The notes: generated by a model from the sequence alone, not told the origin. A DNA stretch of 64,000 nucleotides from Alcaligenes pakistanensis (GCF_014652815.1 NZ_BMZN01000004.1:251137-315136); one strand, 5' to 3'; shown: positions 46,134 through 56,224, counted from the stretch's first letter. Numbers and translations: made by a program.

Positions 46134-46940
46134 ATGCGACGCCATTACCTACTGCCACTGTGCTCCGCCCCAGCTCTCGCCTTCTTCGCCGCTTTCTGGT
46201 TGTTGCCAGCGGCACAGTTGCTGGCGCTGCCTGCCCATGACGGCATAAAAACGTACTGGGTCGTCTTGAGTTCGGGACGTTACTTGCAAGCCTTACTGCA
46301 AACCCTCGCCCTGTCCGTTGTTGTCACCTTGGCCACCCTGGTATTGGGCGCAATGGTCGGGATCGTAATGGCACGGCATCGTGTACCCGCAAAACGGCTT
46401 CTGCTTTCACTGATGACTTTGCCTCTTTCCTTCCCCGGCGTCATCGTGGGTTTTTTCATTATTTTGTTGGGTGGCCGACAAGGTGCGCTGGCGCAAATCA
46501 CCCAGGAGCTGGGCCTTGGGCGGGTGACCTTTGCCTATGGCTTGCTGGGCCTGTTCCTGGCGTACCTGTATTTTTCCCTGCCCAGAGCGATTGCGACCTA
46601 TACCGCTGCAGCCCAGTCCATTGATCCCAATCTGGAAGAAGCAGCGCGCTCCTGTGGCGCAACACGCTGGCAGATCGCCAGAGATGTGTGGGTGCCCGAG
46701 TTGGCCCCCACTTCACTTTCTTGCGGTGCCATCGTTTTTGCCACCTCAATGGGCGCCTTCGGCACGGCCTTTACCTTATCCAGCCGCTACGAAGTCTTGC
46801 CTATCACCATTTATAACGAATTCACGAATTATGCGAATTTCACCTTGGCAGCCAGCCTGTCAATTTCATTGGGACTGTTGACATGGTTTACCTTGTGGCT
46901 GGCCCGCCGCCTGGTGCGCGATCCGTCTATCAGCGCGTGA
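46134..46940 (+). CDS. ABC transporter permease (first of pair)
   Basis: A 268-residue inner-membrane protein with about six helices, starting MRRHYLLPLCSAPALAFFAAF. The EAA-loop LEEAARSCGATRWQIARDVWVPEL (about residues 165-188) docks to the ATPase. It lies 157 bp after the binding-protein gene; a GCCCAG-G-CTGGGC hairpin (45993-46005) in that gap may reduce read-through so the binding protein is made in excess. The start has CTGGAG upstream. It resembles the CysTW/ThiP/AEP-transport permease group. Confidence 0.85.
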   Translation: MRRHYLLPLCSAPALAFFAAFWLLPAAQLLALPAHDGIKTYWVVLSSGRYLQALLQTLALSVVVTLATLVLGAMVGIVMARHRVPAKRLLLSLMTLPLSFPGVIVGFFIILLGGRQGALAQITQELGLGRVTFAYGLLGLFLAYLYFSLPRAIATYTAAAQSIDPNLEEAARSCGATRWQIARDVWVPELAPTSLSCGAIVFATSMGAFGTAFTLSSRYEVLPITIYNEFTNYANFTLAASLSISLGLLTWFTLWLARRLVRDPSISA

Positions 46941-46947
46941 GGTTGCC

Positions 46948-47760
46948 ATGACGCTACGATCCTCTTCTGGCATGCATCGCCCTTCCCCCCTCTTGCTGGC
47001 CGTCACCGGGCTGACCGTACTGTTTTTGCTGGGGCCTATTCTACTTTCCGTCATGGCGGGTCTGGTCAACAATTACCGTGTGGGGCTGAAAAGCGGCCTG
47101 ACCTTGAAATGGGTAGCACAGGTCTGGGCCAACTACGGCGGTACGGTCTGGCTGTCCCTGCAACTGGCCTTACTCTGCGTACTGGCCGTCATCCTGCTGG
47201 GCGTGCCGTGCGCCTATGCCTTGGCACGCAGCCGCTCCCGCCTGGCTCGTTTGTTTGAGGAACTCTTGACCTTGCCCGTTGCCGTGCCAGGAATGGCCTC
47301 CGCGCTGGCTTTGCTGCTGGCCTACGGTTCCCTGCAAGGCTTTCGCCAAAGCTTCTGGTTCATTCTGGTCGGACACATTGTTTTTACCTTGCCCTTTATG
47401 GTGCGTACCACGACGGCAGCCCTGCAAAAACGCAGTCTGGTGGATCTGGAAGAAGCCGCTCGATCGCTAGGGGCCAGCTTTACTCAGATCTTTTTTGGCA
47501 TTTTGCTGCCCGCCATTTTGCCGGCCATTGTGGCAGCTAGCCTGATGGTGTTCACCCTGTCCTTGGGCGAGTTCAACCTGACCTGGATGCTGCACACGCC
47601 ACTAACCCGCACCTTGCCGGTGGGGCTGGCCGATAGCTACGCCTCAATGCGCATTGAGGTGGGTTCAGCCTACACGCTGATTTTCATGCTGGTTATTTTG
47701 CCCGTGCTGTGGGGCTTACAAACCCTGGCCCGCTTGCTGGAGAGACACAATGAACCATAA
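46948..47760 (+). CDS. ABC transporter permease (second of pair)
   Basis: A 270-residue permease with about six helices and an EAA loop (LEEAARSLGASFTQIFFGI, about residues 169-187). It begins 7 bp after the first permease and its end overlaps the ATPase gene by 11 bp, so the three are made from one transcript with coupled translation. It should form a heterodimeric channel with the preceding permease. Confidence 0.85.
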   Translation: MTLRSSSGMHRPSPLLLAVTGLTVLFLLGPILLSVMAGLVNNYRVGLKSGLTLKWVAQVWANYGGTVWLSLQLALLCVLAVILLGVPCAYALARSRSRLARLFEELLTLPVAVPGMASALALLLAYGSLQGFRQSFWFILVGHIVFTLPFMVRTTTAALQKRSLVDLEEAARSLGASFTQIFFGILLPAILPAIVAASLMVFTLSLGEFNLTWMLHTPLTRTLPVGLADSYASMRIEVGSAYTLIFMLVILPVLWGLQTLARLLERHNEP

Positions 47761-48814
47761 ACACATACCGGTGCGCATCGAGCACTGTGCCAAAACCTAT
47801 GCAGACGGCACCCGAGGCCTACATCCCAGCACCTTGGATATTGCCCCCGGTGAAGTCATGGCTCTGCTAGGCCCGTCAGGCTGTGGCAAAACAACGCTGC
47901 TACGACTCATCGCTGGACTGGAGATGCCCGACGCGGGCAGCCGTATCTTCTTCGATGCTCAGGATGTTACACAGCTACCTATAGAGAAGCGCGAGGTGGG
48001 CATGGTCTTTCAGCACTACGCGCTATTTCCCACTATGACGGTAGAGGCCAATATTGGCTATGGGCCAAAGATCAAAGGAGTGGCACAGGCGCAGCGTCAA
48101 AGCCTGGTAGGTGAGTTAGTAGATTTAATGCGTCTGAATGGCCTGGAAAAACGTCTTCCTTCCGCCTTGTCCGGCGGCCAACGACAAAGAGTGGCCATTG
48201 CCCGCGCCATTGCCAATCAACCACGCGTCTTATTGTTAGATGAGCCCTTGGCTGCGCTGGACGCCAAACTGAAAGTGTCCTTGCGAGACGAGTTGGCCGA
48301 ACTGCTACGACGTCTGCGTATTACGGCTATTCATGTTACCCATGACCAGCAAGAAGCCTTTGCTATTGCCGACCGGCTGGCCGTTATGCATGAAGGCCGC
48401 ATCGTCCAGATTGGGGATGGAGAAAGCCTGTACCGCCACCCTGCCCATCCTTTTGTGGCTACGTTTTTAGGGCGGGTTAATGTGTTGCGTCGAAATGAAC
48501 AAAGCCTGCTGAACAACGAAGTGGAATTAGCGGGTCTAAGCCTGTCCTGCCCGGATGCCTTACGCGGTGCGCAAGAATTACTGGTGCGCCCAGAAGATAT
48601 CACCGTTTGCATGAACACACAGCCGGGCTGGGCGCGAGCCAGAGTCAAACAGCGCAGCTTCCTGGGAGGACGGGTTCAATTGACGCTGGACGTGGACGGC
48701 CAAGCCGCCCTGATTGCCGAAGTGGACCGCGATCACCCAGCAGTCATAGGCAGTAGCGTCGGCATTCACATCCCACTTAGCGCGCTGATGCCAGGCACGA
48801 TAGCGCCGTCCTGA
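47750..48814 (+). CDS. ABC transporter ATPase with TOBE-like C-terminus
   Basis: A 354-residue ATPase of the CUT1/PotA/FbpC type. Walker A is GPSGCGKTT (about residues 41-49), the Q-loop FQHYALFP, signature LSGGQRQRVAIARAI, Walker B LLLDEPLAALDAK and the switch His in HVTHDQQEA. A C-terminal regulatory TOBE-like domain (about 280-350; LLVRPEDITV) is present. It energises the two permeases encoded immediately upstream. The substrate class is not resolved by this subunit. Confidence 0.9.
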   Translation: MNHKHIPVRIEHCAKTYADGTRGLHPSTLDIAPGEVMALLGPSGCGKTTLLRLIAGLEMPDAGSRIFFDAQDVTQLPIEKREVGMVFQHYALFPTMTVEANIGYGPKIKGVAQAQRQSLVGELVDLMRLNGLEKRLPSALSGGQRQRVAIARAIANQPRVLLLDEPLAALDAKLKVSLRDELAELLRRLRITAIHVTHDQQEAFAIADRLAVMHEGRIVQIGDGESLYRHPAHPFVATFLGRVNVLRRNEQSLLNNEVELAGLSLSCPDALRGAQELLVRPEDITVCMNTQPGWARARVKQRSFLGGRVQLTLDVDGQAALIAEVDRDHPAVIGSSVGIHIPLSALMPGTIAPS

Positions 48815-48918
48815 AGCCATCGGTTGGACTGCCCCGTCTATCCATCAGACGCCTCGTCTCCACTCGCCAAAAAAACACTTATTCAGGGAACGCCTCGATA
48901 GGAGCGGCCCGATCAAAC

Positions 48919-49752
48919 ATGCTGAAAACACTACTTATTCAAATGACAGACCCGCATATCCGGGAAGAAGGCAGGCTGGCCTACGGGCGCTTGAATACCG
49001 CCCCCTATTTGGTACGCGCCATCGCTCACGTCCTGGCGCTACCGCAAAAACCGGATGCCCTTGTACTGACGGGTGATCTGACCGATTTTGGTAGACCGCA
49101 AGAATATGCTCACTTGCGGGCTTTGCTGGAACCCTTGGCACCCATACCTGTGTACTTGATGCCGGGGAATCATGATGACAGGGAGCAACTGCGTCTGAGC
49201 TTTCCAAAACATCGTTATTTAGGCCAGGCCGGGCCTATTTGTTATAGCGTGGATATGGGTGAATTAAGGCTAATCGCCCTGGACAGCGCTGTGGCAGGTG
49301 CCAGTGCGGGCAGCCTGGATGAAAAGCAGTTAGATTGGCTGGCAGCCGAACTGGACCAGCAGCCAGATCGTCCAACAATCATTGCGCTGCACCACCCTCC
49401 CTTTCAAACCTTGATCGGCCATATGGACAAGATCGGCCTGTTGCAGGGAGCAGAACGACTGGAGGAGCTGGTGCGTCGTCACAGCAATGTAGAGCGTGTC
49501 ATCAGCGGACACCTGCATCGCACGATACAAGTTCGCTTTGGTGGCAGCATTGCCTGCACAGCACCGTCCGTCGCCCATCAGGTCTGCCTGGATCTGGCTC
49601 CCGATGCGGCCTCCGCATGGACACTGGAGCCTCCCGGCTACGCAGTTCATGCCTTGAATGCTCAAGGACATATCGTCACGCATACCGCCACGGTGGGAGA
49701 ATTTGAAGGGCCCTTCGCCTTTCATGAACCCGATGGCGCGTTGATTGATTAA
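48919..49752 (+). CDS. Metallophosphoesterase, GpdQ / class III phosphodiesterase type
   Basis: A 277-residue cytoplasmic binuclear metallophosphoesterase. All five motifs occur in order: DPH (residues 11-13), GDLTD (about 52-56), GNHDD (about 85-89), HHPPF (about 157-161) and GHLH (about 197-200). This set matches GpdQ-type glycerophosphodiesterases and related cyclic-nucleotide phosphodiesterases. It lies 104 bp after the ABC ATPase on the same strand and before a terminator, so it probably acts on the imported compound or a derivative (for example a glycerophosphodiester). That link is inference. Confidence 0.85.
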   Translation: MLKTLLIQMTDPHIREEGRLAYGRLNTAPYLVRAIAHVLALPQKPDALVLTGDLTDFGRPQEYAHLRALLEPLAPIPVYLMPGNHDDREQLRLSFPKHRYLGQAGPICYSVDMGELRLIALDSAVAGASAGSLDEKQLDWLAAELDQQPDRPTIIALHHPPFQTLIGHMDKIGLLQGAERLEELVRRHSNVERVISGHLHRTIQVRFGGSIACTAPSVAHQVCLDLAPDAASAWTLEPPGYAVHALNAQGHIVTHTATVGEFEGPFAFHEPDGALID

Positions 49753-49814
49753 GCCAATATCAACTCGTCTGCTTGACGAGTCCATCCCCTACATGCACCC
49801 ACAGAACACATAAA

Positions 49815-49854
49815 AAACACCCCAATGCCTGATCAAACAAGCATTGGGGTGTTT
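49815..49854. terminator. Bidirectional terminator between the phosphodiesterase gene and argG
   Basis: AAACACCCCAATGC (49815-49828) and GCATTGGGGTGTTT (49841-49854) form a perfect 14-bp stem with a 12-nt loop, flanked by A and T tracts. It serves both convergent genes. Confidence 0.85.
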
Positions 49855-49922
49855 AGATCTGCGACTTAGGATCTGTGCTTATAGCCTCCTGTTCGGAGCC
49901 GTACAGATCACCGAATCAGCAT

Positions 49923-51305
<1,383 letters not shown>

Positions 51306-51434
51306 CTAGAAGAGCGCTGCCCGTGGCAGGATCAATATGTCATTATATCGTCTTGACCGACCCTGGACACCTTTGCGTAGCTGGATTTAATTCCCCGATG
51401 AACTAGAACATCCATTTTCACCTGGAGACAAGTC

Positions 51435-52025
51435 ATGCCCGAGACAAATGCTCAAGCCGCTATCAGCCGCTATCCCGTCCCCACGCTGGCCGAAATGCCC
51501 GAGGATATTCGCAGTCGTATTGAAGCCGTGCAGGAAAAATCGGGCTTTATTCCCAATGTTTTTCTGGCCCTGGCACACCGCCCTGACGAATTCCGTGCCT
51601 TTTTTGCCTATCACGATGCGCTGATGGAAAAACCCAGTGGTTTGAGCCATGCCGATCGGGAAATGATTGTGGTGGCCACCTCCGCTGCCAATCAATGTCA
51701 TTACTGCGTGATTGCCCACGGTGCCATTTTGCGCATCCGCGCCAAAAATCCACTGGTGGCTGACCAGGTTGCCGTCAACTGGCGCAAGGCCGACATTCCC
51801 CCCCGCCAAAAAGCCATGTTGGCTTTTGCCATGAAAATCTCGCAAAACGCCCAGGAGATTGAAGAGTCCGATTTCCAATCCCTGCACGAACACGGTTTCA
51901 CCGACGAAGATGCTTGGGATATTGCTGGTATCAGCGCGTTTTTTGGCCTCAGCAACCGTATGGCCAACTTCATGTCTATGCGCTGCAATGACGAGTTCTA
52001 CATGCTGGGACGCGTCCCTCGCTAA
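51435..52025 (+). CDS. Peroxidase-related AhpD-like protein (carboxymuconolactone decarboxylase fold)
   Basis: A 196-residue all-helical protein. The redox motif CHYCVIAHG (Cys pair near residues 89-92, His a few residues on) is that of AhpD-like proteins. The N-terminal GFIPNVFLALAHRP and the later RMANFMSM fit the uncharacterised peroxidase-related enzyme subfamily. It is likely a thiol-disulfide reductase or peroxidase acting with a small thiol partner; the substrate is unknown. A DUF454 gene follows after 3 bp, so they are cotranscribed. Confidence 0.85.
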   Translation: MPETNAQAAISRYPVPTLAEMPEDIRSRIEAVQEKSGFIPNVFLALAHRPDEFRAFFAYHDALMEKPSGLSHADREMIVVATSAANQCHYCVIAHGAILRIRAKNPLVADQVAVNWRKADIPPRQKAMLAFAMKISQNAQEIEESDFQSLHEHGFTDEDAWDIAGISAFFGLSNRMANFMSMRCNDEFYMLGRVPR

Positions 52026-52028
52026 ACG

Positions 52029-52418
52029 ATGATGCGTTACGCCCTGTTGTTTGCCGGGTGGATCTGTGTGGCGTTGGCCGTGGCTGGCGCCGTCTTACCC
52101 TTGCTGCCCACCACACCTTTCGTCCTGTTGGCCGCTTGGTGTTTTTCGCGTAGTTCACCCCGCTTCCATCAATGGTTGCTGGATCAGCGCCATCTGGGGC
52201 CCTACTTGCGCAATTGGGAAAACGGCCAAGGGCTCACCCGCCGGGCCAAACGCCGGGCTCTGATCATGTTGTGGCTTTCTCTGGCCGCCTCGGCCTGGCT
52301 AACCAGCCACCTGGGCTGGTACCGATTAGGCCTGCTGATCCCCGGCATTTTTGCCACCCGTTATTTGCTGCGAGCCAAAACCCTGGATGACACCCCTTCA
52401 GAGCCTGTGCAAAAATAG
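52029..52418 (+). CDS. DUF454 (YbaN-like) inner-membrane protein
   Basis: A 129-residue membrane protein with three or so hydrophobic segments. The family signature is seen at the start: LGWICVALAVAGAVLP-like, LPLLPTTPFVLLAAWCFSRSSPRFHQWL, then LGPYLRNWENGQGLTRRAK. The start may be either of two adjacent ATG codons. Function of DUF454 is unknown. It lies 3 bp after the AhpD-like gene and 47 bp before the NUDIX gene. Confidence 0.88.
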   Translation: MMRYALLFAGWICVALAVAGAVLPLLPTTPFVLLAAWCFSRSSPRFHQWLLDQRHLGPYLRNWENGQGLTRRAKRRALIMLWLSLAASAWLTSHLGWYRLGLLIPGIFATRYLLRAKTLDDTPSEPVQK

Positions 52419-52465
52419 CGTACTTGAACCGATCCTGGCTTCACCCTTTTTTGTTTAAAGACTCC

Positions 52466-52879
52466 ATGTCCAACCCTGTCATCTTGCTGGCTGCCGCCTA
52501 CATCACCAACCCTGCCGGTCAGATTCTATTGGTCCGCAAACGTGGCAGCGCTTATTTCATGCAGGCAGGTGGCAAGCTGGAGGCTGGCGAATCGCCCTTG
52601 CAGGCCCTGCAACGTGAACTGGACGAGGAACTGGGTTTAAAAGCAGAAGAAACCGCCCATGCGCGCTACGAAGCTTACTTTGAAAGCCCTGCCGCCAATG
52701 AGCCCGGTCATGTGGTTCATGCCCATGTCTTCACCCTGACGCTAGACCGGGACATCCAGGCCGCCGCCGAACTGGAAGAAGCGCGCTGGGTCAGCCCCCA
52801 GGAAATTCGCTCCCTGACACTGGCCCCACTGCTGGCTGATCACATTTTGCCGCGCCTGTGCGCCCAGCCCACAGCCTGA
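52466..52879 (+). CDS. NUDIX hydrolase
   Basis: A 137-residue NUDIX protein. The Nudix box GGKLEAGESPLQALQRELDEELG lies at about residues 36-58 and keeps the GX5EX7REXXEE-type pattern (Glu residues for metal binding; the last part reads RELDEELG). ATG 52466 gives MSNPVILLAAAYITNPAG; an upstream TTG in frame is less likely. It hydrolyses a nucleoside diphosphate derivative, possibly an oxidised nucleotide; specificity is not readable. It is third in a + strand run with AhpD-like and DUF454 genes. Confidence 0.88.
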   Translation: MSNPVILLAAAYITNPAGQILLVRKRGSAYFMQAGGKLEAGESPLQALQRELDEELGLKAEETAHARYEAYFESPAANEPGHVVHAHVFTLTLDRDIQAAAELEEARWVSPQEIRSLTLAPLLADHILPRLCAQPTA

Positions 52880-52936
52880 GCCCTTGCACTACTTCTTCAA
52901 GTATTAGGCCGCTCAAGCCACGAGCAGGCTATTTTT

Positions 52937-53016
52937 TGGCATAATGTCGCCCTTGAGTCCCCTGTCTGGGGACGCAGCCATTTGCCCGACCAGCCCGCAA
53001 CGGCGGGCTTTCTTTA
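52937..53016 (+). ncRNA. Candidate small RNA or transcription attenuator
   Basis: TGGCATAAT (52937-52945) is an extended -10 promoter element, though no -35 box stands out. It is followed by a GTCCCC/GGGGAC hairpin (52957-52973) and then a terminator-like stem, AGCCCGC (52992-52998) and GCGGGCT (53003-53009), running into TTTCTTT. The predicted RNA is about 65 nt. Because the terminator ends 15 nt before the next ATG, it could instead be an attenuator of that gene. Confidence 0.35.
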
Positions 53017-53030
53017 TTGAGCGCTAATTT

Positions 53031-53504
53031 ATGTCCTCTTTGCCCTGTCCAGGCGCAATCGTCACCTTTACCCTGCAGCAACTGCGTGCCGCCACGCAAG
53101 CGGGGGGGATTTTAGGTGTGTCCATCAAAGGACAAGGCAATCATTTTTTTGTACAAGTGGCCACCCGCGCTGGCCAGGCCGTATTGGTAACGGCTCGCAG
53201 CAAAGATCCGCGCAGTTTCAAAAGTCCCTTGCAGGCCATGGTGTTACTCAAACAGGTAGGCATTGTGACGGGCCAGTTTGATCTGACCCAGTACTCCCCC
53301 GACCAACATGAAACTGCCCCGCGCAGCCGTCGCCGTCCTGCCAAACCCAGCAAACTGGGTTTGCGCTGGAACCGGATTGCCGAGCGCATCTCCAGCCCCG
53401 CCCAACCCTCTTTGGATGATCCCAGCCTGGACATCAATGAGGAACAGACGCGCCGCCTGCTCGCCAGACAGGAAAACCAGCAGTTAAGCCTGCTGGGCAA
53501 CTAA
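53031..53504 (+). CDS. Unrecognised 157-residue cytoplasmic protein
   Basis: I do not recognise this protein. It has no signal peptide or membrane segment. Residues 1-85 look like a compact folded domain (GAIVTFTLQQLRAA, GNHFFVQVATRAG, VLLKQVGIVTG). Residues about 93-110 are very basic (PRSRRRPAKPSK) and the C-terminus is polar with a final EEQTRRLLARQENQQ helix. The basic linker suggests nucleic-acid contact, which is speculation. It starts just after a terminator-like hairpin, and its last 21 bp overlap the end of the convergent lyase gene. Confidence 0.7.
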   Translation: MSSLPCPGAIVTFTLQQLRAATQAGGILGVSIKGQGNHFFVQVATRAGQAVLVTARSKDPRSFKSPLQAMVLLKQVGIVTGQFDLTQYSPDQHETAPRSRRRPAKPSKLGLRWNRIAERISSPAQPSLDDPSLDINEEQTRRLLARQENQQLSLLGN

Positions 53505-54707
53505 ACGCAATTCACTGATTTCGCAGGATGTTGGCTGCGAATACGCCACGTCCAAAGCCTGAGCCAGATCCTGCTGCAAATGCTGGGGTTCTTCCAGCCC
53601 CACATGCACGCGCAACAGCTGCCCGTCTCCGAACAAGGCTTGCCCATTGCGGTTGGGCATATCGATAGGCAGGGCCAGACTCTCAAACCCGCCCCAGGAC
53701 AAGCCTATGCCAAACAGGCGCAGGGCTTTGAAAAAACGAGACAATTGCTCCTCGCTGAGCGGCGCCAAGACCATACCGAATAAACCGGTCGAACCCTTGA
53801 AATCCCGCTTCCAGAGAGCATGGCCCGGATGAGATTCCAAAGCTGGATGCAGCACCTGCTTAACTTGCGGATGCCCCTCCAAGAACTGCGCAATCTGTAA
53901 AGCACTGGCCTGATGCTGACGCAGACGCACTCCCAAGGTACGCAAGCCCCGTAAGGCTAAAAAAGCATCGTCCGGCCCCGCTGTCTGGCCGAAGTCATGA
54001 GCAGCTCTACGCAACAACGGCCAGGCCCGTTCATTGGCGCTCGCAACGCCCAGCAAGGCATCGGAATGCCCCGTTAAATACTTGGTGGCCGCCTGGATGG
54101 ACACATCCACACCGTGCTCAAAAGGCTGAAAAAACAAGGGAGTCGCCCAAGTGTTATCCATCAACACATAGGCTCCTACTGCATGTGCGCAGCGAGCAAT
54201 GGCGGGAATATCCTGAACTTCAAAAGTGGCCGAACCGGGGGATTCTACATAAACCACTTTGGTATTGGGCTGCAGCAGGCTAGCAATCCCCTCCCCCAAA
54301 GACGGCTCGTAAAACTGCACCTGAATTCCCATGCGGCAAGCCAGTACCTGCTGCGCAAAAGCACGAACCGGTCCATAGACAGAATCCGGCAAGAGCAAAT
54401 GGTCCCCCACTTTCAGCATGCCTAATAAAGCGTGCGTGCAAGCGGCCAAACCAGAAGGAAACAGACAAGCCTGATAAGCACCTTCCAGTTCAGCTACGGC
54501 CTGCGTCAAGGTTTGCAAGGTCGGGTTGGTGAAACGGCCGTAAGAGGCATAGGGATTGTCAGGCTCTTTACGCTGCGCCCATTGCTCCAGGTTGTCGGCC
54601 AAAATCGTAGAGCCCCGACAAATAGGCACGTTAACAAAACCGGCCGACACGCTGGTGTCCCGACCCAAATGCGTCAAACGGGTATTTTGGTAATCGCAGT
54701 CCTGCAT
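53484..54707 (-). CDS. metC: Cys/Met-metabolism PLP enzyme, cystathionine beta-lyase like
   Basis: A 407-residue pyridoxal-phosphate enzyme. The PLP Lys is in IQAATKYLTGHSD (near residue 205), the cofactor Asp in VLMDNTWATPLFF, and the start region YQNTRLTHLGRD and YGRFTNPT are typical of MetC-type beta-lyases, which make homocysteine and pyruvate from cystathionine. ATG 54707 follows TCAGGAAAACAGC. Distinguishing beta-lyase from gamma-lyase or gamma-synthase is not certain. It is divergent from an Lrp-type regulator gene, a common sign of control by that regulator. Confidence 0.82.
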   Translation of the reverse strand: MQDCDYQNTRLTHLGRDTSVSAGFVNVPICRGSTILADNLEQWAQRKEPDNPYASYGRFTNPTLQTLTQAVAELEGAYQACLFPSGLAACTHALLGMLKVGDHLLLPDSVYGPVRAFAQQVLACRMGIQVQFYEPSLGEGIASLLQPNTKVVYVESPGSATFEVQDIPAIARCAHAVGAYVLMDNTWATPLFFQPFEHGVDVSIQAATKYLTGHSDALLGVASANERAWPLLRRAAHDFGQTAGPDDAFLALRGLRTLGVRLRQHQASALQIAQFLEGHPQVKQVLHPALESHPGHALWKRDFKGSTGLFGMVLAPLSEEQLSRFFKALRLFGIGLSWGGFESLALPIDMPNRNGQALFGDGQLLRVHVGLEEPQHLQQDLAQALDVAYSQPTSCEISELRLVAQQA

Positions 54708-54853
54708 GCTGTTTTCCTGATCCTGATCGATATGTGTGAATGGAAACAGTCTACGCAAGGGGTCGCAGTGAATTATTGCGTTTTCACCCTATAGGACGCA
54801 GAATATATAGAATAAAAATCTACAATTAAGAAAATTATTGGGAAATTATTTTT

Positions 54854-55315
54854 ATGCTGGATAAGTTCGACAAGCATATTCTGGAGATCCTCCAAAACGA
54901 TGCCACCCTGGCCATCCAAGAAATTGCCGATCGCGTGGGTTTATCCAGCACCCCTTGCTGGCGACGCATACAGCGCCTGGAACAAGAGGGCTATATAGAA
55001 AAGCGGGTAGCCTTGCTCAGCTCGGAAAAGCTGAATGTGGGGGTGACCGTGTTTGTGGCCATCAAGACCAATCAACACAATAAGCAGTGGTATAGCCAGT
55101 TTTCTGCGGTGGTCGAAGCGATTCCACAAATTGTGGAGTTCTACCGCATGAGTGGCGATACCGACTACTTGCTGCGCGTGGTCGTACCTGATATCAAAAG
55201 CTTTGATCGGGTGTATCAACAATTAATCGCTGAAATTGAGCTGACCGATGTCAGCTCCAGCTTTGCCATGGAGCAGATCAAGTTCACCACCCGTCTGCCC
55301 CTGGACTACGCCTGA
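54854..55315 (+). CDS. Lrp/AsnC-family transcriptional regulator
   Basis: A 153-residue regulator: AsnC-type helix-turn-helix (residues about 1-60, LDKFDKHILEILQNDATLAI then VGLSSTPCWRRIQRLEQEG) and a C-terminal RAM domain (about 65-145) that binds amino acids and forms octamers. It is divergent from the MetC-like lyase with a 146-bp very AT-rich gap (54708-54853), well suited to Lrp binding. It probably regulates the lyase in response to an amino acid such as cysteine or methionine; this is inference. It differs from global Lrp in length and position. Confidence 0.9.
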   Translation: MLDKFDKHILEILQNDATLAIQEIADRVGLSSTPCWRRIQRLEQEGYIEKRVALLSSEKLNVGVTVFVAIKTNQHNKQWYSQFSAVVEAIPQIVEFYRMSGDTDYLLRVVVPDIKSFDRVYQQLIAEIELTDVSSSFAMEQIKFTTRLPLDYA

Positions 55316-55354
55316 TTACAGACCTGGCAAGCGTCGGAATACCGTCTTCTGTCT

Positions 55355-56224
55355 TTAAAAACTGTATTCCACATCTAATGTCTGGCCCACCGTCAAACGT
55401 TGCGGCTTGGATTCCACCAGCATGGCCTGCATGCCAAACAAGGTCCCTTGCGGGAACTGCCGGCTTTGGGCCAAGGCCAAACCAGGCTGCGTACCGACAT
55501 CAGCCGTTACCTGATTCACATTAGGCATGGGGCAACGCGTGCAGGCGCGGATGAAAGCAAAGCTCAAACATTCACTGCTGACACCCAAGACATAGTCCTC
55601 TTCGTAAGCGGGTAAGCCTTCAAAGACGATATTGGCGCGGAAGCGATCCATAGGCACGGCCTGTTCGCCAGACTGTTGCACCAGGCGGTTCAGTTCTTCC
55701 AAGGAAGCTTCATTAGTGAACAGGAATGGCAAGGCATCTGCAAAACCAAAACCTTGTTGTTGATCCCCGATGACACGCCAACCTTGGGACTTCTCCTCCC
55801 AAGGGCGCACCCGCTCGGTCAAGACATAGCGACGCGCACGGCTATGGTTACGCAGCACTCGACAAGGGGTCTGTAAAAAATCGCTAAACCATTGCGCGAC
55901 CTGATCGCCTTCATCGCGGCCCAAGGTATCAGCGCTCCAGATACGCACAGACACAGCCACGTTGTCACCGGCCGATACATCTAAGGACCAGGACAAGGGG
56001 GCCATACCCGGAGCCTGCACGGTAATTTCCCCGTCCTGCACCACTGGCTGGATCAAGGCCATGCGCGGCCAGCGGCGCTGCGTCATAAACACGCCTTGTT
56101 GGTCAACCACCACCCACTCGCGGTCGAAGTCCAGACCAGCAACACTAATCTCCACGCCCTGCGGATGGGCTTGGGCTGCACAGGATTTGATGGGATGGGT
56201 AAACAAGCCGGTGATGGTAATCAT
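55355..56224 (-). CDS. MOSC-domain protein (N-terminal MOSC_N beta barrel)
   Basis: A 289-residue protein with MOSC_N (ITGLFTHPIKSCAAQ, residues 3-17, then GLDFDREWVVVDQQG and FMTQRRWPRMALI) and a C-terminal MOSC domain (PMDRFRANIVFEGLPAYEED, ACTRCPMPNVNQ). It resembles mARC/YcbX-type molybdenum-cofactor enzymes, and the conserved Cys in CTRCPMP can serve as the Mo ligand. It would reduce N-hydroxylated compounds if so. The start is ATG 56224; an in-frame TTG lies upstream and no strong ribosome-binding site is visible. It is convergent with the Lrp-type gene, 39 bp apart. Confidence 0.86.
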   Translation of the reverse strand: MITITGLFTHPIKSCAAQAHPQGVEISVAGLDFDREWVVVDQQGVFMTQRRWPRMALIQPVVQDGEITVQAPGMAPLSWSLDVSAGDNVAVSVRIWSADTLGRDEGDQVAQWFSDFLQTPCRVLRNHSRARRYVLTERVRPWEEKSQGWRVIGDQQQGFGFADALPFLFTNEASLEELNRLVQQSGEQAVPMDRFRANIVFEGLPAYEEDYVLGVSSECLSFAFIRACTRCPMPNVNQVTADVGTQPGLALAQSRQFPQGTLFGMQAMLVESKPQRLTVGQTLDVEYSF

